Shown here in pieces: positions 1 to 8,133 of a stretch of DNA of 64,000 nt. The notes beneath the pieces were generated by a model. The model searched no databases and was not told where the DNA came from. It worked only from the letters and a program-made list of their open reading frames with translations. The translations under genes and the position numbers were made by a program. The stretch is from Azospirillum picis (lineage in GTDB: Bacteria > Pseudomonadota > Alphaproteobacteria > Azospirillales > Azospirillaceae). The stretch lies in assembly GCF_017876115.1 (NCBI RefSeq), contig NZ_JAGINO010000021.1:1-64000 (forward strand). Reading direction: 5' to 3'. The first letter of the stretch is position 1; each line of letters begins with the position of its first letter.

Positions 1-600
1 GAGGCCGCCGGCTACAAGCCGGGCGACGACGTCATGCTGGCGCTCGACGCCGCCTCCACCGAGTTCTTCAAGAACGGCAAGTACGAGCTGGCCGGCGAGG
101 GCAAGTCGCTGTCGCCCGAGCAGATGGTCTCCTACTGGTCGGACCTGGTCGGCCGCTACCCGATCATCTCGATCGAGGACGGCATGTCCGAGGACGACTG
201 GGAGGGCTGGAAGGCGCTGACCGACGCCATCGGCTCCAAGGTGCAACTGGTGGGCGACGACCTGTTCGTCACCAACCCCAAGCGCCTGGCCGAGGGCATC
301 CGCAAGGGCGTCGCCAACTCGATCCTGGTCAAGGTCAACCAGATCGGCACGCTGTCGGAGACGCTGGAGGCGGTCGACATGGCGCACAAGGCCGGCTACA
401 GCGCCGTGCTGTCGCACCGCTCGGGCGAAACCGAGGACAGCACCATCGCCGACCTGGCGGTGGCGACCAACTGCGGCCAGATCAAGACCGGCTCGCTCAG
501 CCGCTCCGACCGGCTGGCCAAGTACAACCAGCTCATCCGCATCGAGGAGCAGCTCGGCGCGGCATCCCGCTTCGCCGGCCGCGGCATCCTGAGGGCCTGA
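1..600 (+). CDS. eno: Enolase, C-terminal part (gene enters from the left edge)
   Basis: Enolase (phosphopyruvate hydratase) interconverts 2-phosphoglycerate and phosphoenolpyruvate in the cytoplasm. The reading frame is open from base 1, so the N-terminal domain and roughly half of the barrel lie outside the window; about 199 residues remain. Visible landmarks are the metal-binding GDDLFVTN segment, the catalytic-lysine segment LVKVNQIGTLSE and the SHRSGETED loop, all in the expected order and spacing. The end, shortly after RIEEQLG, is normal for bacterial enolases. A strong hairpin follows the stop. The next genes (pta, ackA, gap) also belong to lower glycolysis and acetate metabolism, but the hairpin suggests eno ends its own transcript. 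Confidence 0.97.
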   Translation, partial: EAAGYKPGDDVMLALDAASTEFFKNGKYELAGEGKSLSPEQMVSYWSDLVGRYPIISIEDGMSEDDWEGWKALTDAIGSKVQLVGDDLFVTNPKRLAEGIRKGVANSILVKVNQIGTLSETLEAVDMAHKAGYSAVLSHRSGETEDSTIADLAVATNCGQIKTGSLSRSDRLAKYNQLIRIEEQLGAASRFAGRGILRA

Positions 601-670
601 AGCGCCCGAAGATCGGTTTTACGGAATACGGCGGGCGTCCTGGGGGGGTCTGAGGTGCCTTGCCGTATCT

Positions 671-706
671 CCCCCTCCTCCCGTGTCTCTCCCCGGGAGG
701 AGGGGG
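671..706 (+). terminator. Rho-independent-type terminator after eno
   Basis: A 12 bp perfect stem (671-682 with 695-706) and a 12 nt loop are followed by a pyrimidine-rich tcttctt tract. It lies 70 nt past the enolase stop and before the AT-rich promoter-like stretch of the next operon. Confidence 0.65.
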
Positions 707-758
707 TCTTCTTCCCTGCGGCATAGTGTCCGCAGCAGCTTTCCACCCCCGTTCCATG

Positions 759-786
759 TTGCGATGCACATCTAATATATTAATAT
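759..786 (+). promoter_or_regulatory. Candidate promoter for the pta-ackA operon
   Basis: The 601-930 gap holds the eno terminator and then an abrupt AT-rich patch (about 765-790). A ttgcga box at 759-764 and a taatat box at 781-786 are 16 nt apart, a reasonable sigma-70-like arrangement upstream of the MaoC-Pta start. The leader would be about 160 nt. No other gene is supported in this gap. Confidence 0.35.
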
Positions 787-954
787 ACTCTTTGACGATT
801 AGCGGAGCGCAGCCGGCCGGCGCGCCCCGCACGGAAAGGCCCCCGTCATTCTTCGCCAGGGCCTGCCAGAACCGAATGTTCATGCCCGACCGCTCATGCC
901 GCGACGCCGAAACGCACGCGCCGATCCAGGGTGGTCAACCGGAGTGCCCAAGCA

Positions 955-2391
955 ATGCATGCCAGTGGTGAAGCCAGCGGCAACGGTGCCGTGGTGGAGA
1001 ATGTGACCTTCGACGAAATCCGCATCGGCCAGTCGGCGAGCCTGTCGCGCCAGTTGACGCTGATGGACGTGGAACTGTTCGCCACCGTGTCGGGCAACGT
1101 CAACCCGGCCCATCTCGACCCGAAATTCGCGGCCGACAGCCGCTTCCAGAAGGTGATCGGCCCCGGCATGTGGTCGGGCTCGCTGATCTCCGGCGTGCTC
1201 GGCAGCTACCTGCCGGGCGCCGGCTCGCTCTATGCCGGCCAGAGCCTGCAGTTCCGCCGCCCGGTCGGGCTCGGCGACATCGTCACCGCCACCGTCACGG
1301 TGACGGAGAAGCGGCCGGCGAAGAACGTCGTGGTCTTCGACTGCGTCTGCACCAACCAGGACGGCGAGGTGGTGGTCACCGGCACCGCCGAGGTGATCGC
1401 CCCCACCCAGAAGGTCGTGCGACCGGCGCACGAGCTGCCGCAGATCCAGATGATCCGCCACGACAAGCACGACGCGCTGCTCGCCAAGTGCGACGAGCTG
1501 CCGCCGGTCGTCACCGCCGTCGCCCATCCCTGCGACGAGAGTTCGCTGCGCGGCGCCGTCGAGGCGGCGATGGCCGGGCTGATCGACCCGATCCTGGTCG
1601 GGCCGGAAGCGAAGATCCGCTCCGTCGCCGACGCCTGCGGGCTCGACGTCTCGCGCTACCGCATCGTCGATGCTGCCCACAGCCATGCCGCAGCCCAGGC
1701 TGCCGTGGCGCTCGCCCGCACCGGCGCCTGCGAGGCGGTGATGAAGGGCAGCCTGCACACCGACGAGCTGATGAGCGAGGTGGTGAAGAAGGAAACCGGC
1801 CTGCGCACCGGCCGGCGGCTCAGCCACGTCTTCGTGATGAATGTGCCCACATATCCGCGCGCCCTGCTGATCACCGACGCGGCGATCAACATCTACCCGA
1901 CGCTGGAGGACAAGGTCCACATCGTCCAGAACGCCATCGACCTCGCCAAGGTGCTGGGCGTCGAGGTGCCGCGTGTCGCCATCCTGTCGGCGGTCGAGAC
2001 GCTGAACCCGAAGATCGCCACGACGCTGGAGGCGGCGGCGCTGTGCAAGATGGCCGACCGCGGCCAGATCACCGGCGGCATCCTCGACGGCCCGCTGGCC
2101 TTCGACAACGCCATCTCCGCCGAGGCCGCCCGCACCAAGGGCATCACGTCCGAGGTGGCGGGACAGGCCGACATCCTGCTGGTGCCCGACCTGGAGGCCG
2201 GCAACATGCTGGCCAAGCAGCTCTCCTTCCTCGCCAACGCCGATGCCGCCGGCATCGTGCTGGGGGCGCGGGTGCCGATCATCCTGACGAGCCGTGCGGA
2301 CGCCGTCCGCACGCGGCTGGCCTCCTGTGCCGTCGCTTCGCTCGTCGCCGCATCGCAACGCCGGCCGACTCTGTCGCTGGCCGCCGAATAG
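955..2391 (+). CDS. Bifunctional MaoC-like hydratase / phosphate acetyltransferase
   Basis: The 478-residue protein has two domains. Roughly residues 10-145 form a MaoC-type hot-dog hydratase (DEIRIGQSA, NPAHLDPKFA, GDIVTATVTV). Roughly residues 165-475 form a PTA/PTB phosphotransacetylase domain (VMKGSLHTDELM, GILDGPLAFDNAIS, LVPDLEAGNMLAKQL). The PTA half should interconvert acetyl-CoA and acetyl phosphate, feeding acetate kinase encoded 11 nt downstream. This fusion is a recognised family (enoyl-CoA hydratase/phosphate acetyltransferase) in proteobacteria; the physiological substrate of the hydratase half is not evident. I chose the ATG at 955, which has a cggag 10 nt upstream; a GTG at 931 is an in-frame alternative with a weaker site. 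Confidence 0.9.
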   Translation: MHASGEASGNGAVVENVTFDEIRIGQSASLSRQLTLMDVELFATVSGNVNPAHLDPKFAADSRFQKVIGPGMWSGSLISGVLGSYLPGAGSLYAGQSLQFRRPVGLGDIVTATVTVTEKRPAKNVVVFDCVCTNQDGEVVVTGTAEVIAPTQKVVRPAHELPQIQMIRHDKHDALLAKCDELPPVVTAVAHPCDESSLRGAVEAAMAGLIDPILVGPEAKIRSVADACGLDVSRYRIVDAAHSHAAAQAAVALARTGACEAVMKGSLHTDELMSEVVKKETGLRTGRRLSHVFVMNVPTYPRALLITDAAINIYPTLEDKVHIVQNAIDLAKVLGVEVPRVAILSAVETLNPKIATTLEAAALCKMADRGQITGGILDGPLAFDNAISAEAARTKGITSEVAGQADILLVPDLEAGNMLAKQLSFLANADAAGIVLGARVPIILTSRADAVRTRLASCAVASLVAASQRRPTLSLAAE

Positions 2392-2402
2392 GACGCCATG
2401 CC

Positions 2403-3629
2403 ATGGCCTCTCTCTCCCACTCCGGCCAGGATGCCTGCCTGGTCATCAATGCCGGCTCCTCGAGCCTGAAATTCTCCGTCATCCGCAAGGATGGTGCCAC
2501 CGGCCTCGAGCCGGTGGTGAGCGGCCAGATCTCCGGGATCGGCACGGCTCCCCGCTTCGAGGCGAAGGATGCCGCCCGCCACCCGCTGGCCGACCACCGC
2601 TGGCCCGACGGCGAGAATCCCGGCCGCTCGGCCCTGCTGCACCATCTGCTCGACTGGATCGCCGAGACGCTGACCGGCGTGACGCTGGTTGCGGCCGGCC
2701 ATCGCGTGGTCCATGGCGGAACCCGCTTCTCCGCCCCGGCGCTGGTGACGCCGGCGGTGATGGACGCACTTGAGGGATTGATCCCGCTGGCACCGCTGCA
2801 TGAGCCGCACAACATCGCCGCCATGCGGGCGTTGGCCGAGATCTATCCTGGGCTACCGCAGGTCGCCTGCTTCGACACCGCCTTCCACCACGACCAACCC
2901 TGGCAATCGCAGACCTTCGCCATCCCGCGCGACCTGACCGCCGAGGGCGTGCGCCGCTACGGCTTCCACGGCCTGAGCTACGAATACATCGCCCATCGCC
3001 TGCCGCAAGTGGCGCCGGAGCTCGCGGACGGGCATGTGGTGGTCTGCCATCTCGGCAGCGGCGCCAGCCTGTGCGCCATGCGCGGCGGCCGCAGCATCGA
3101 CACCACCATGGGTTTCACCGCGCTCGACGGCGTGCCGATGGGCACGCGGCCGGGCGCCATTGATCCCGGCGTGCTGATCTACCTGATGCGCGAGAAGGGC
3201 TACGGTGCCGACGACCTGGAGAAGCTGCTCTATCACAAGTCCGGGCTGCTCGGGGTGTCTGGCCTGTCGAACGACATGCGCGACCTGGAGAACTCCGACG
3301 CCCCGGCCGCTGCCGAAGCGGTCGAGCTCTTCTGCCATCACGTTGCCAAGCAGGCCGCGGCGCTGGCGGCCTCGATGGGCGGACTGGATGCCCTGGTCTT
3401 CACCGCCGGCGTCGGCGAGAACTCGACGTTGGTCCGTTCCCGGGTGGCCGAGAAGCTGGCCTGGCTCGGGGTTGCGCTCGATCCGGCCGCCAACCGCGCC
3501 AAGGCGACGCGGATCTCCACCCAGGAAAGCCGGGTGCCGGTCTTCGTCATCCCGACCGACGAGGAACGGATGATCGCCCGCCACACGCTGGACACGGTCG
3601 CCGTCGCGGCGGCGGACCGGGCGGCCTGA
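2403..3629 (+). CDS. ackA: Acetate kinase
   Basis: The protein is 408 residues, the usual AckA length. It carries the N-terminal acetokinase signature NAGSSSLKFS, the HRVVHGG segment, the YGFHGLSYEY segment, the phosphate-binding HLGSGAS loop, the DTTMGFTALDG motif with MGTRPGAIDPG, and FTAGVGENS near the end. It should transfer phosphate between acetyl phosphate and ADP (ATP plus acetate) or the reverse. The gene follows the MaoC-Pta gene by 11 nt, so both are almost certainly cotranscribed as an acetate activation/overflow pair. The frame is open far upstream, but homology begins only just after the ATG at 2403. Confidence 0.96.
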   Translation: MASLSHSGQDACLVINAGSSSLKFSVIRKDGATGLEPVVSGQISGIGTAPRFEAKDAARHPLADHRWPDGENPGRSALLHHLLDWIAETLTGVTLVAAGHRVVHGGTRFSAPALVTPAVMDALEGLIPLAPLHEPHNIAAMRALAEIYPGLPQVACFDTAFHHDQPWQSQTFAIPRDLTAEGVRRYGFHGLSYEYIAHRLPQVAPELADGHVVVCHLGSGASLCAMRGGRSIDTTMGFTALDGVPMGTRPGAIDPGVLIYLMREKGYGADDLEKLLYHKSGLLGVSGLSNDMRDLENSDAPAAAEAVELFCHHVAKQAAALAASMGGLDALVFTAGVGENSTLVRSRVAEKLAWLGVALDPAANRAKATRISTQESRVPVFVIPTDEERMIARHTLDTVAVAAADRAA

Positions 3630-3663
3630 GCGGAGCGGCGCAGCCAGCGCGCGGAAGGGCATC

Positions 3664-4635
3664 ATGGAACGGGCACCCTCTCCCCTCTCACCGGCTGTCC
3701 CCGCTCCGGCGAACCCGGAGAATCCCCGGCTCGGCATCCTGTCGATGCTTGCGGCGATGGTCCTGATGACCGTGATGAACGCGCTCGCCAAGGTCCTCGC
3801 CGAACAGTACCCGCTGACCGAGGTGACCTTCTTCCGCAACCTGTTCGCCCTGCTGCCGGCGATCGCCATGATCGCCGCGGCGGGTGGGCGGCGCTGCCTG
3901 CGCACCGAACACCGGCTGGGGCATCTGTGGCGGTCGGTCATCGGGCTGGCCTCGATGATCCTGCTGTTCTGGTCCTATCACCTGATGCCGCTGGCCAATG
4001 CGGTGGCGATCTCCTACTCCGCCCCGCTGTTCCTGACCGCACTGTCGGTGCCGCTGCTGGGCGAACGCGTCGGCGCCTATCGCTGGGGTGCCGTGCTGGT
4101 CGGTTTCGCCGGCGTGCTGGTCATGGTCCAGCCCGGCCCCGACATGGTCGACCGTGCGACGCTGGTGGCGCTGACCGCCGCCGTCTGTTACGCGCTTGCC
4201 ATGATCGCCATGCGGCAGTTGGGGCGGACGGAGAGGCCAGTGACCACCGTCTTCTACTTCACCGTCATCTCCACCCTGCTGAGCGCGCTCGCCCTGCCCT
4301 TCGCCTGGGTCACGCCGGACGGACGGGCGCTGGGGATGATGGCGCTGATGGGTCTCGCCGGCGGCGGCGCACAGTATTTCAGCACACGGGCCTATGCGCT
4401 GGCCAGCGCCGTGGTGGTCGGCCCTTTCAGCTACGCCAGCCTGATCTGGGCTGCCCTGCTCGGTTGGCTGGTCTGGGGCGACGTGCCCGCCCCGCACGTC
4501 CTGGCGGGAGCCGCGGTGGTGATCGCCAGCGGCCTGCTGATCCTGCTGCGCGAGACCCGGCGCAAAGGCCGGCACAACGACCGGCGAGCCGATCCGTCGG
4601 CACGCCCGGCCGCCGGCCCGGCGAGAACGGCTTGA
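3664..4635 (+). CDS. DMT superfamily (EamA) permease
   Basis: This 323-residue hydrophobic protein has about ten predicted transmembrane helices arranged as two EamA repeats (approximately residues 20-155 and 165-295). Typical EamA features are visible: a proline-rich N-terminal tail, ALAKVLAEQYPLTEVTFFR in the first repeat, the NAVAISYSAPLFLTALSV segment and a GAAVVIASGLLIL helix near the end. The substrate cannot be deduced; relatives export metabolites, amino acids or nucleobases. The start at 3664 lies 34 nt after ackA with a ggaaggg element upstream, so read-through from the acetate operon is likely. Confidence 0.88.
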   Translation: MERAPSPLSPAVPAPANPENPRLGILSMLAAMVLMTVMNALAKVLAEQYPLTEVTFFRNLFALLPAIAMIAAAGGRRCLRTEHRLGHLWRSVIGLASMILLFWSYHLMPLANAVAISYSAPLFLTALSVPLLGERVGAYRWGAVLVGFAGVLVMVQPGPDMVDRATLVALTAAVCYALAMIAMRQLGRTERPVTTVFYFTVISTLLSALALPFAWVTPDGRALGMMALMGLAGGGAQYFSTRAYALASAVVVGPFSYASLIWAALLGWLVWGDVPAPHVLAGAAVVIASGLLILLRETRRKGRHNDRRADPSARPAAGPARTA

Positions 4636-4708
4636 AGGCGGCATTCGCCGGCGATCCCGCCGGGGACCGATACCACGATACGTCCCGCAAGAGACGAGGA
4701 CATCCATC

Positions 4709-5434
4709 ATGTTCGCACCCAATGTCCATATCCTCCCGCTCCGTCGGATCCGCCGGCCGTCGGCCTCCCTGGACGAGCCGTGCATGACCCCGCCCGTCTA
4801 TGCGCCCGCCCTGGCGATCGTCGGAGGCTTGGCCTCGGCCGCAAAGCTCGACCTCCTGGATCGGCTGGCCGGCGAGGTCGACGCGCTGGCCCTGGGTGGT
4901 GCGGTTGCCAACGGCTTCCTGGCCGCGACGGGGACCGACATGGGCGCGTCGCTGTACGGCCAGGCGGCGGACCAGGCGTTCACCCGTGACGCCCGCGCCA
5001 TCCTGGACAAGGCGAAGGCGCATGGCTGCACGGTGCTGCTGCCGGTCGACCTCGTGGTGGCGACCGAGGTGCGTGAGGGGGCCGAGGACCGTGCCGTTCC
5101 CTGTTCGGCGCTGGGACCGGAGGACATGGCGCTCGACATCGGGCCGGCGACGGTGGCACGGCTGACGGCCTGCGTGGAGGCGGTCCGCACCGTCCTGTGG
5201 ACCGGCCCGCTCGGCGCCTGCGAGATCGCCCCCTTCGACGCCGGCACCAATGCCCTCGCCTGGTTCATCGCACGGCGCACCCGCGATGCCGGCCTGCTGT
5301 CGGTCGCCGCCGGAGCCGCTACGCTCGCGGCGCTGGCCGCGACCGGGGTCGAGGAACGCTTCAGCGCACTGGCAAAGCCGGCGGATCTGCCGGATTGGCT
5401 TGGGCGCGATGCCCGGAGGATGGTTCCCGCCTGA
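4709..5434 (+). CDS. Orphan phosphoglycerate-kinase-like C-terminal domain protein
   Basis: The protein is 241 residues. From about residue 30 it aligns by eye with only the nucleotide-binding C-terminal domain of phosphoglycerate kinase: a GGLASAAKLDLLD stretch where PGK has GGAKVSxK, then GGAVANGFLAA, LPVDLVVA, DIGPATV, TVLWTGPLG and PFDAGT. The substrate-binding N-terminal half is missing, since full PGK is about 390-400 residues. The Lys of GGAKV is Ala and the GGGDT nucleotide loop reads AAGAAT. Kinase activity is therefore unlikely; a pseudoenzyme or regulatory role is possible. The start at 4709 has a gacgagg element 9 nt upstream. It sits directly 5' of gap, PGK's usual neighbour. GC and codon use are normal, so it does not look freshly decayed. 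Confidence 0.75.
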   Translation: MFAPNVHILPLRRIRRPSASLDEPCMTPPVYAPALAIVGGLASAAKLDLLDRLAGEVDALALGGAVANGFLAATGTDMGASLYGQAADQAFTRDARAILDKAKAHGCTVLLPVDLVVATEVREGAEDRAVPCSALGPEDMALDIGPATVARLTACVEAVRTVLWTGPLGACEIAPFDAGTNALAWFIARRTRDAGLLSVAAGAATLAALAATGVEERFSALAKPADLPDWLGRDARRMVPA

Positions 5435-5551
5435 CGGGCGGGCATGCGAAAACTGCACCCGCCACGGGTCATTTCCCGGGGTGATAGGTTGAAATTGGTT
5501 TTCCGTTCCGCACATGGGACGAAGCCGCAAGGAAAAGACTGGAGCACGATC

Positions 5552-6574
5552 ATGGCTGTACGGGTAGCGATCAACGGTTTTGGCCGCATCGGCCGTCTGG
5601 TTCTGCGCGCGATCTACGAGAGCGGCCGCAAGGACGTCGAGGTGGTGGCGATCAACGACCTGGCCGACCTGAAGGCCAACGCGCACCTGCTGAAGTACGA
5701 CAGTGTCCACGGCCGCTTCCCCGGCACCATCGAGACCGCCCAATCTGAAGACGGAGGCGGCGTCCTGATCGTCAACGGCCATTCCATCAAGGTCGTGCAG
5801 GAGCGTGACCCCGCCAAGCTGCCGTGGAAGGACCTCGGCATCGAGATCGCCATGGAATGCTCGGGCATCTTCACCAAGCGCGCCGATGCCGCCAAGCACC
5901 TGGAGGCCGGTGCGCAGAAGGTGCTGATCTCCGCCCCGGCGACCGACGAGGACCTCACCGTCGTCTACGGCGTCAACCACGACAAGCTGACCGCCGAGCA
6001 CCGAATCGTCTCCAACGCGTCCTGCACCACCAACTGCCTGGCCCCGGTGGCCTTCGTGCTGAACAACCTCGTCGGCATCGAAAAGGGCTTCATGACCACG
6101 ATCCACTCCTACACGGGTGACCAGCGGATCGTCGACACCAACCACAAGGACCTGCACCGCGCCCGCGCCGCGGCGCTGAACATGATCCCGACCTCCACCG
6201 GTGCGGCCAAGGCGGTCGGCAAGGTCCTGCCGGAGCTGAAGGGCAAGCTGGACGGCACCGCCATGCGCGTGCCGACGCCCAACGTGTCGGTGGTCGACTT
6301 CAAGTTCACCGCCAAGCGCGCCACCTCGGTCGAAGAGATCGCCAAGGCGATCAGCGACGCCGCCGACGGCCCGCTGAAGGGCATCCTCGGCTGCTACACC
6401 GAGGATCTGGTGTCGAGCGACTTCAACCACGACCCGCACAGCTCGACCTTCGCGCTGAAGGAGACCAAGGTCATCGACGGGACCTTCGTGCGTGTGATGG
6501 CGTGGTACGATAACGAGTGGGGCTTCTCCTGCCGCATGAGCGACACCGCCGTCGCCATGGCCAACGCCAAGTAA
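5552..6574 (+). CDS. gap: Type I glyceraldehyde-3-phosphate dehydrogenase
   Basis: The 340-residue protein has the N-terminal Rossmann signature INGFGRIGR, the catalytic motif SNASCTTNC (Cys158), the KAVGKVLPELKGK and RVPTPNVSVVD segments and the C-terminal WYDNEWGFSCRM. It should oxidise glyceraldehyde 3-phosphate to 1,3-bisphosphoglycerate with NAD(P) in the cytoplasm. Its coenzyme loop reads AINDLAD, which favours NAD. The ATG at 5552 has ggag 7 nt upstream and gives the expected N-terminus; the frame extends further upstream without homology. The PGK-like domain gene precedes it and a small conserved-looking gene follows 36 nt later. Confidence 0.97.
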   Translation: MAVRVAINGFGRIGRLVLRAIYESGRKDVEVVAINDLADLKANAHLLKYDSVHGRFPGTIETAQSEDGGGVLIVNGHSIKVVQERDPAKLPWKDLGIEIAMECSGIFTKRADAAKHLEAGAQKVLISAPATDEDLTVVYGVNHDKLTAEHRIVSNASCTTNCLAPVAFVLNNLVGIEKGFMTTIHSYTGDQRIVDTNHKDLHRARAAALNMIPTSTGAAKAVGKVLPELKGKLDGTAMRVPTPNVSVVDFKFTAKRATSVEEIAKAISDAADGPLKGILGCYTEDLVSSDFNHDPHSSTFALKETKVIDGTFVRVMAWYDNEWGFSCRMSDTAVAMANAK

Positions 6575-6610
6575 GCGCCGACCATTCCGCCACACCGAAG
6601 GAGCCGGACG

Positions 6611-6856
6611 ATGAGCAAGACCGTGATGTGGGCCGAAACCGACGCCAAGGGTTTCGAATCCGAATGCCTGTTCAACGAGGACAGCCGCCATTACGAGGTG
6701 ATGGTCTGCGCCTCCGGCCGCCGGCTTTGCCGGTCCGACTCCTTCCCGGCCCAATCCGATCCGATGCAGGGCATGACCGAGGAGGATCGCCGGCAGGCCC
6801 TGCAATGCGCCGAGCGCCTCGTCATCGAGATCGAGCACGAGTTGGGCGACCGGTGA
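6611..6856 (+). CDS. Small acidic protein of unknown function
   Basis: This 81-residue soluble protein has no recognisable catalytic motif. It starts with MSKTVMWAE and ends with an acidic helix (EIEHELGDR), and it contains two cysteines in the VCASGRRLC stretch plus one near the C-terminus. An aaggag ribosome-binding site 7 nt upstream and normal codon bias make it a convincing gene. It lies 36 nt behind gap and before a strong hairpin, so it is probably the last gene of the gap transcript. I do not recognise the family; its tidy length suggests a complete protein rather than a fragment. Confidence 0.7.
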   Translation: MSKTVMWAETDAKGFESECLFNEDSRHYEVMVCASGRRLCRSDSFPAQSDPMQGMTEEDRRQALQCAERLVIEIEHELGDR

Positions 6857-6869
6857 GATCGCCGCCGAA

Positions 6870-6896
6870 CCGCCGCGGCCGTACCGGCCGCGGCGG
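6870..6896 (+). terminator. GC-rich hairpin after the gap operon
   Basis: An 11-12 bp perfect stem (6870-6881 with 6885-6896) with a 3 nt loop lies 14 nt past the stop of the small downstream gene. It lacks a T-run, so termination may need Rho. Confidence 0.5.
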
Positions 6897-7062
6897 CACC
6901 GCATCCGCTTCGTCACACAGTCAATCGCTTGGGCCAGCACCACTCCGCAGGCCTTTCCGGCTTATTTTTCCGGCAGGCGCCGCGGGGCCGCGACGCTGAA
7001 AGCTGGCTGAAAGCTTCCTTCCGGTACAGTGAGGCAACCCAACAGTCAGGTTGGCCAAACAC

Positions 7063-7080
7063 GGGGAGCCTGGGCTCCCC
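7063..7080 (+). promoter_or_regulatory. Leader hairpin immediately before the ABC-importer start
   Basis: A 7 bp perfect stem (ggggagc/gctcccc) with a 4 nt loop ends 18 nt before the ATG at 7099, just upstream of the gggagga ribosome-binding site. It may protect the 5' end of the mRNA or modulate initiation. No recognised riboswitch consensus is visible in the 6897-7098 leader. Confidence 0.4.
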
Positions 7081-7098
7081 GATGCCGGGAGGATTGTC

Positions 7099-8115
7099 AT
7101 GTCCCTGCTCACTGGACGAGTGCGCGTGTCGCTGTCCGCCGCGGCGCTGGCGGTGTCCGTGCTCACGTCGCTGCCCGCGCTCGCGGCCGAGAAGATCGTC
7201 ATCATCGTCGGCGGGATGGAAAAGCAGATCTACCTGCCCGCGGTTCTCACGGAACGCCTCGGCTATTTCAAGGACGAGGGGCTGGACGTCGAGCTGATCA
7301 ATAGCCGCGCCGGCGTCGAGGCCGAGAACGAGCTGCTGGCCGGGGCGGTGCAGGGGGTGGTCGGCTTCTACGATCACACCATCGACCTGCAGTCCAAAGG
7401 CAAGTACATCGAGTCTATCGTCCAGTTCAGCCAAGCCCCGGGCGAAGTCGAACTGGTCTCCACCAAGCAGGCGGCAAACACCAAGTCGTTCGCCGACCTC
7501 AAGGGCAAGACGCTGGGCGTCACCGGCCTGGGCTCTTCCACCGACTTCCTGACCCAGTACCTGTGCCAGCGTGCCGGGCTGAAGGCGGGCGACTATACGC
7601 TGCTGCCGGTCGGTGCCGGCAACACCTTCGTCGCCGCCGTCAAGCAGGACCAGATCGCCGCCGGCATGACCACCGAGCCGACGATCGGCCGCATGCTGAA
7701 GACCGGCGAGGCCTCGATCCTGGTCGACATGCGCACGCCGGAAGCGACCGAGGCGGCCCTCGGCGGCCCCTACCCGGCGGCCTCCTTCTACGTGCAGTCC
7801 TCGTGGCTGGCCAAGCATCGCGACGACGCCACCAAGCTGGCCAACGCCTTCGTCCGGACGCTGCGCTTCATCGCCACGCACAGCGCCGAGGAGATCGCGG
7901 AGAAGATGCCGGCCGACTATTACCAGGGCGACAAGGCGCTCTACGTGAAGGGACTGGCCGAAGGCAAGGCGCAGTTCACCCCCGATGGGCGCATGCCGAA
8001 GAACGGCCCGGAAACGGTGCTGAAGGTGCTGGCCGCCTTCAACAAGAACATCCAGGGCAAGCCCGTCGACTTGGCCAAGACCTACACCACCGACTTCGTC
8101 GACGCGAGCCGCTGA
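7099..8115 (+). CDS. ABC transporter periplasmic binding protein (NMT1/SsuA type)
   Basis: A 338-residue exported protein. After a positively charged start come a hydrophobic stretch (about residues 10-28) and an ALAA cleavage site, giving a Sec signal peptide. The mature part has the two-lobed NMT1/THI5-like fold signature: KQIYLPAVLTERLGYFKDEGLDVELI near its start, a LKGKTLGVTGLGSSTDFLTQYL hinge segment, then GAGNTFVAAVK and TEPTIGRML. The family binds nitrate, sulfonates, taurine, thiamine precursors and aromatic acids; the ligand here is undetermined. The ATG at 7099 has gggagga 8 nt upstream, so upstream in-frame starts are not needed. It is followed 18 nt later by the ATPase and then the permease, forming a complete importer. 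Confidence 0.92.
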   Translation: MSLLTGRVRVSLSAAALAVSVLTSLPALAAEKIVIIVGGMEKQIYLPAVLTERLGYFKDEGLDVELINSRAGVEAENELLAGAVQGVVGFYDHTIDLQSKGKYIESIVQFSQAPGEVELVSTKQAANTKSFADLKGKTLGVTGLGSSTDFLTQYLCQRAGLKAGDYTLLPVGAGNTFVAAVKQDQIAAGMTTEPTIGRMLKTGEASILVDMRTPEATEAALGGPYPAASFYVQSSWLAKHRDDATKLANAFVRTLRFIATHSAEEIAEKMPADYYQGDKALYVKGLAEGKAQFTPDGRMPKNGPETVLKVLAAFNKNIQGKPVDLAKTYTTDFVDASR

Positions 8116-8133
8116 GGGAAAGGAGACATGGCC

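Noticed and set aside
880..2358. Long open frame on the minus strand opposite pta
   Set aside because: Composition is Arg/Gly/His-rich without motifs; it mirrors the codon bias of the real plus-strand gene.
4427..6943. Long minus-strand frame opposite the PGK-like and gap genes
   Set aside because: Shadow of the plus-strand genes; no ribosome-binding site and no family pattern.
6897..7098. Possible riboswitch before the ABC importer
   Set aside because: A hairpin is present, but I cannot see TPP, cobalamin, FMN or SAM consensus elements.
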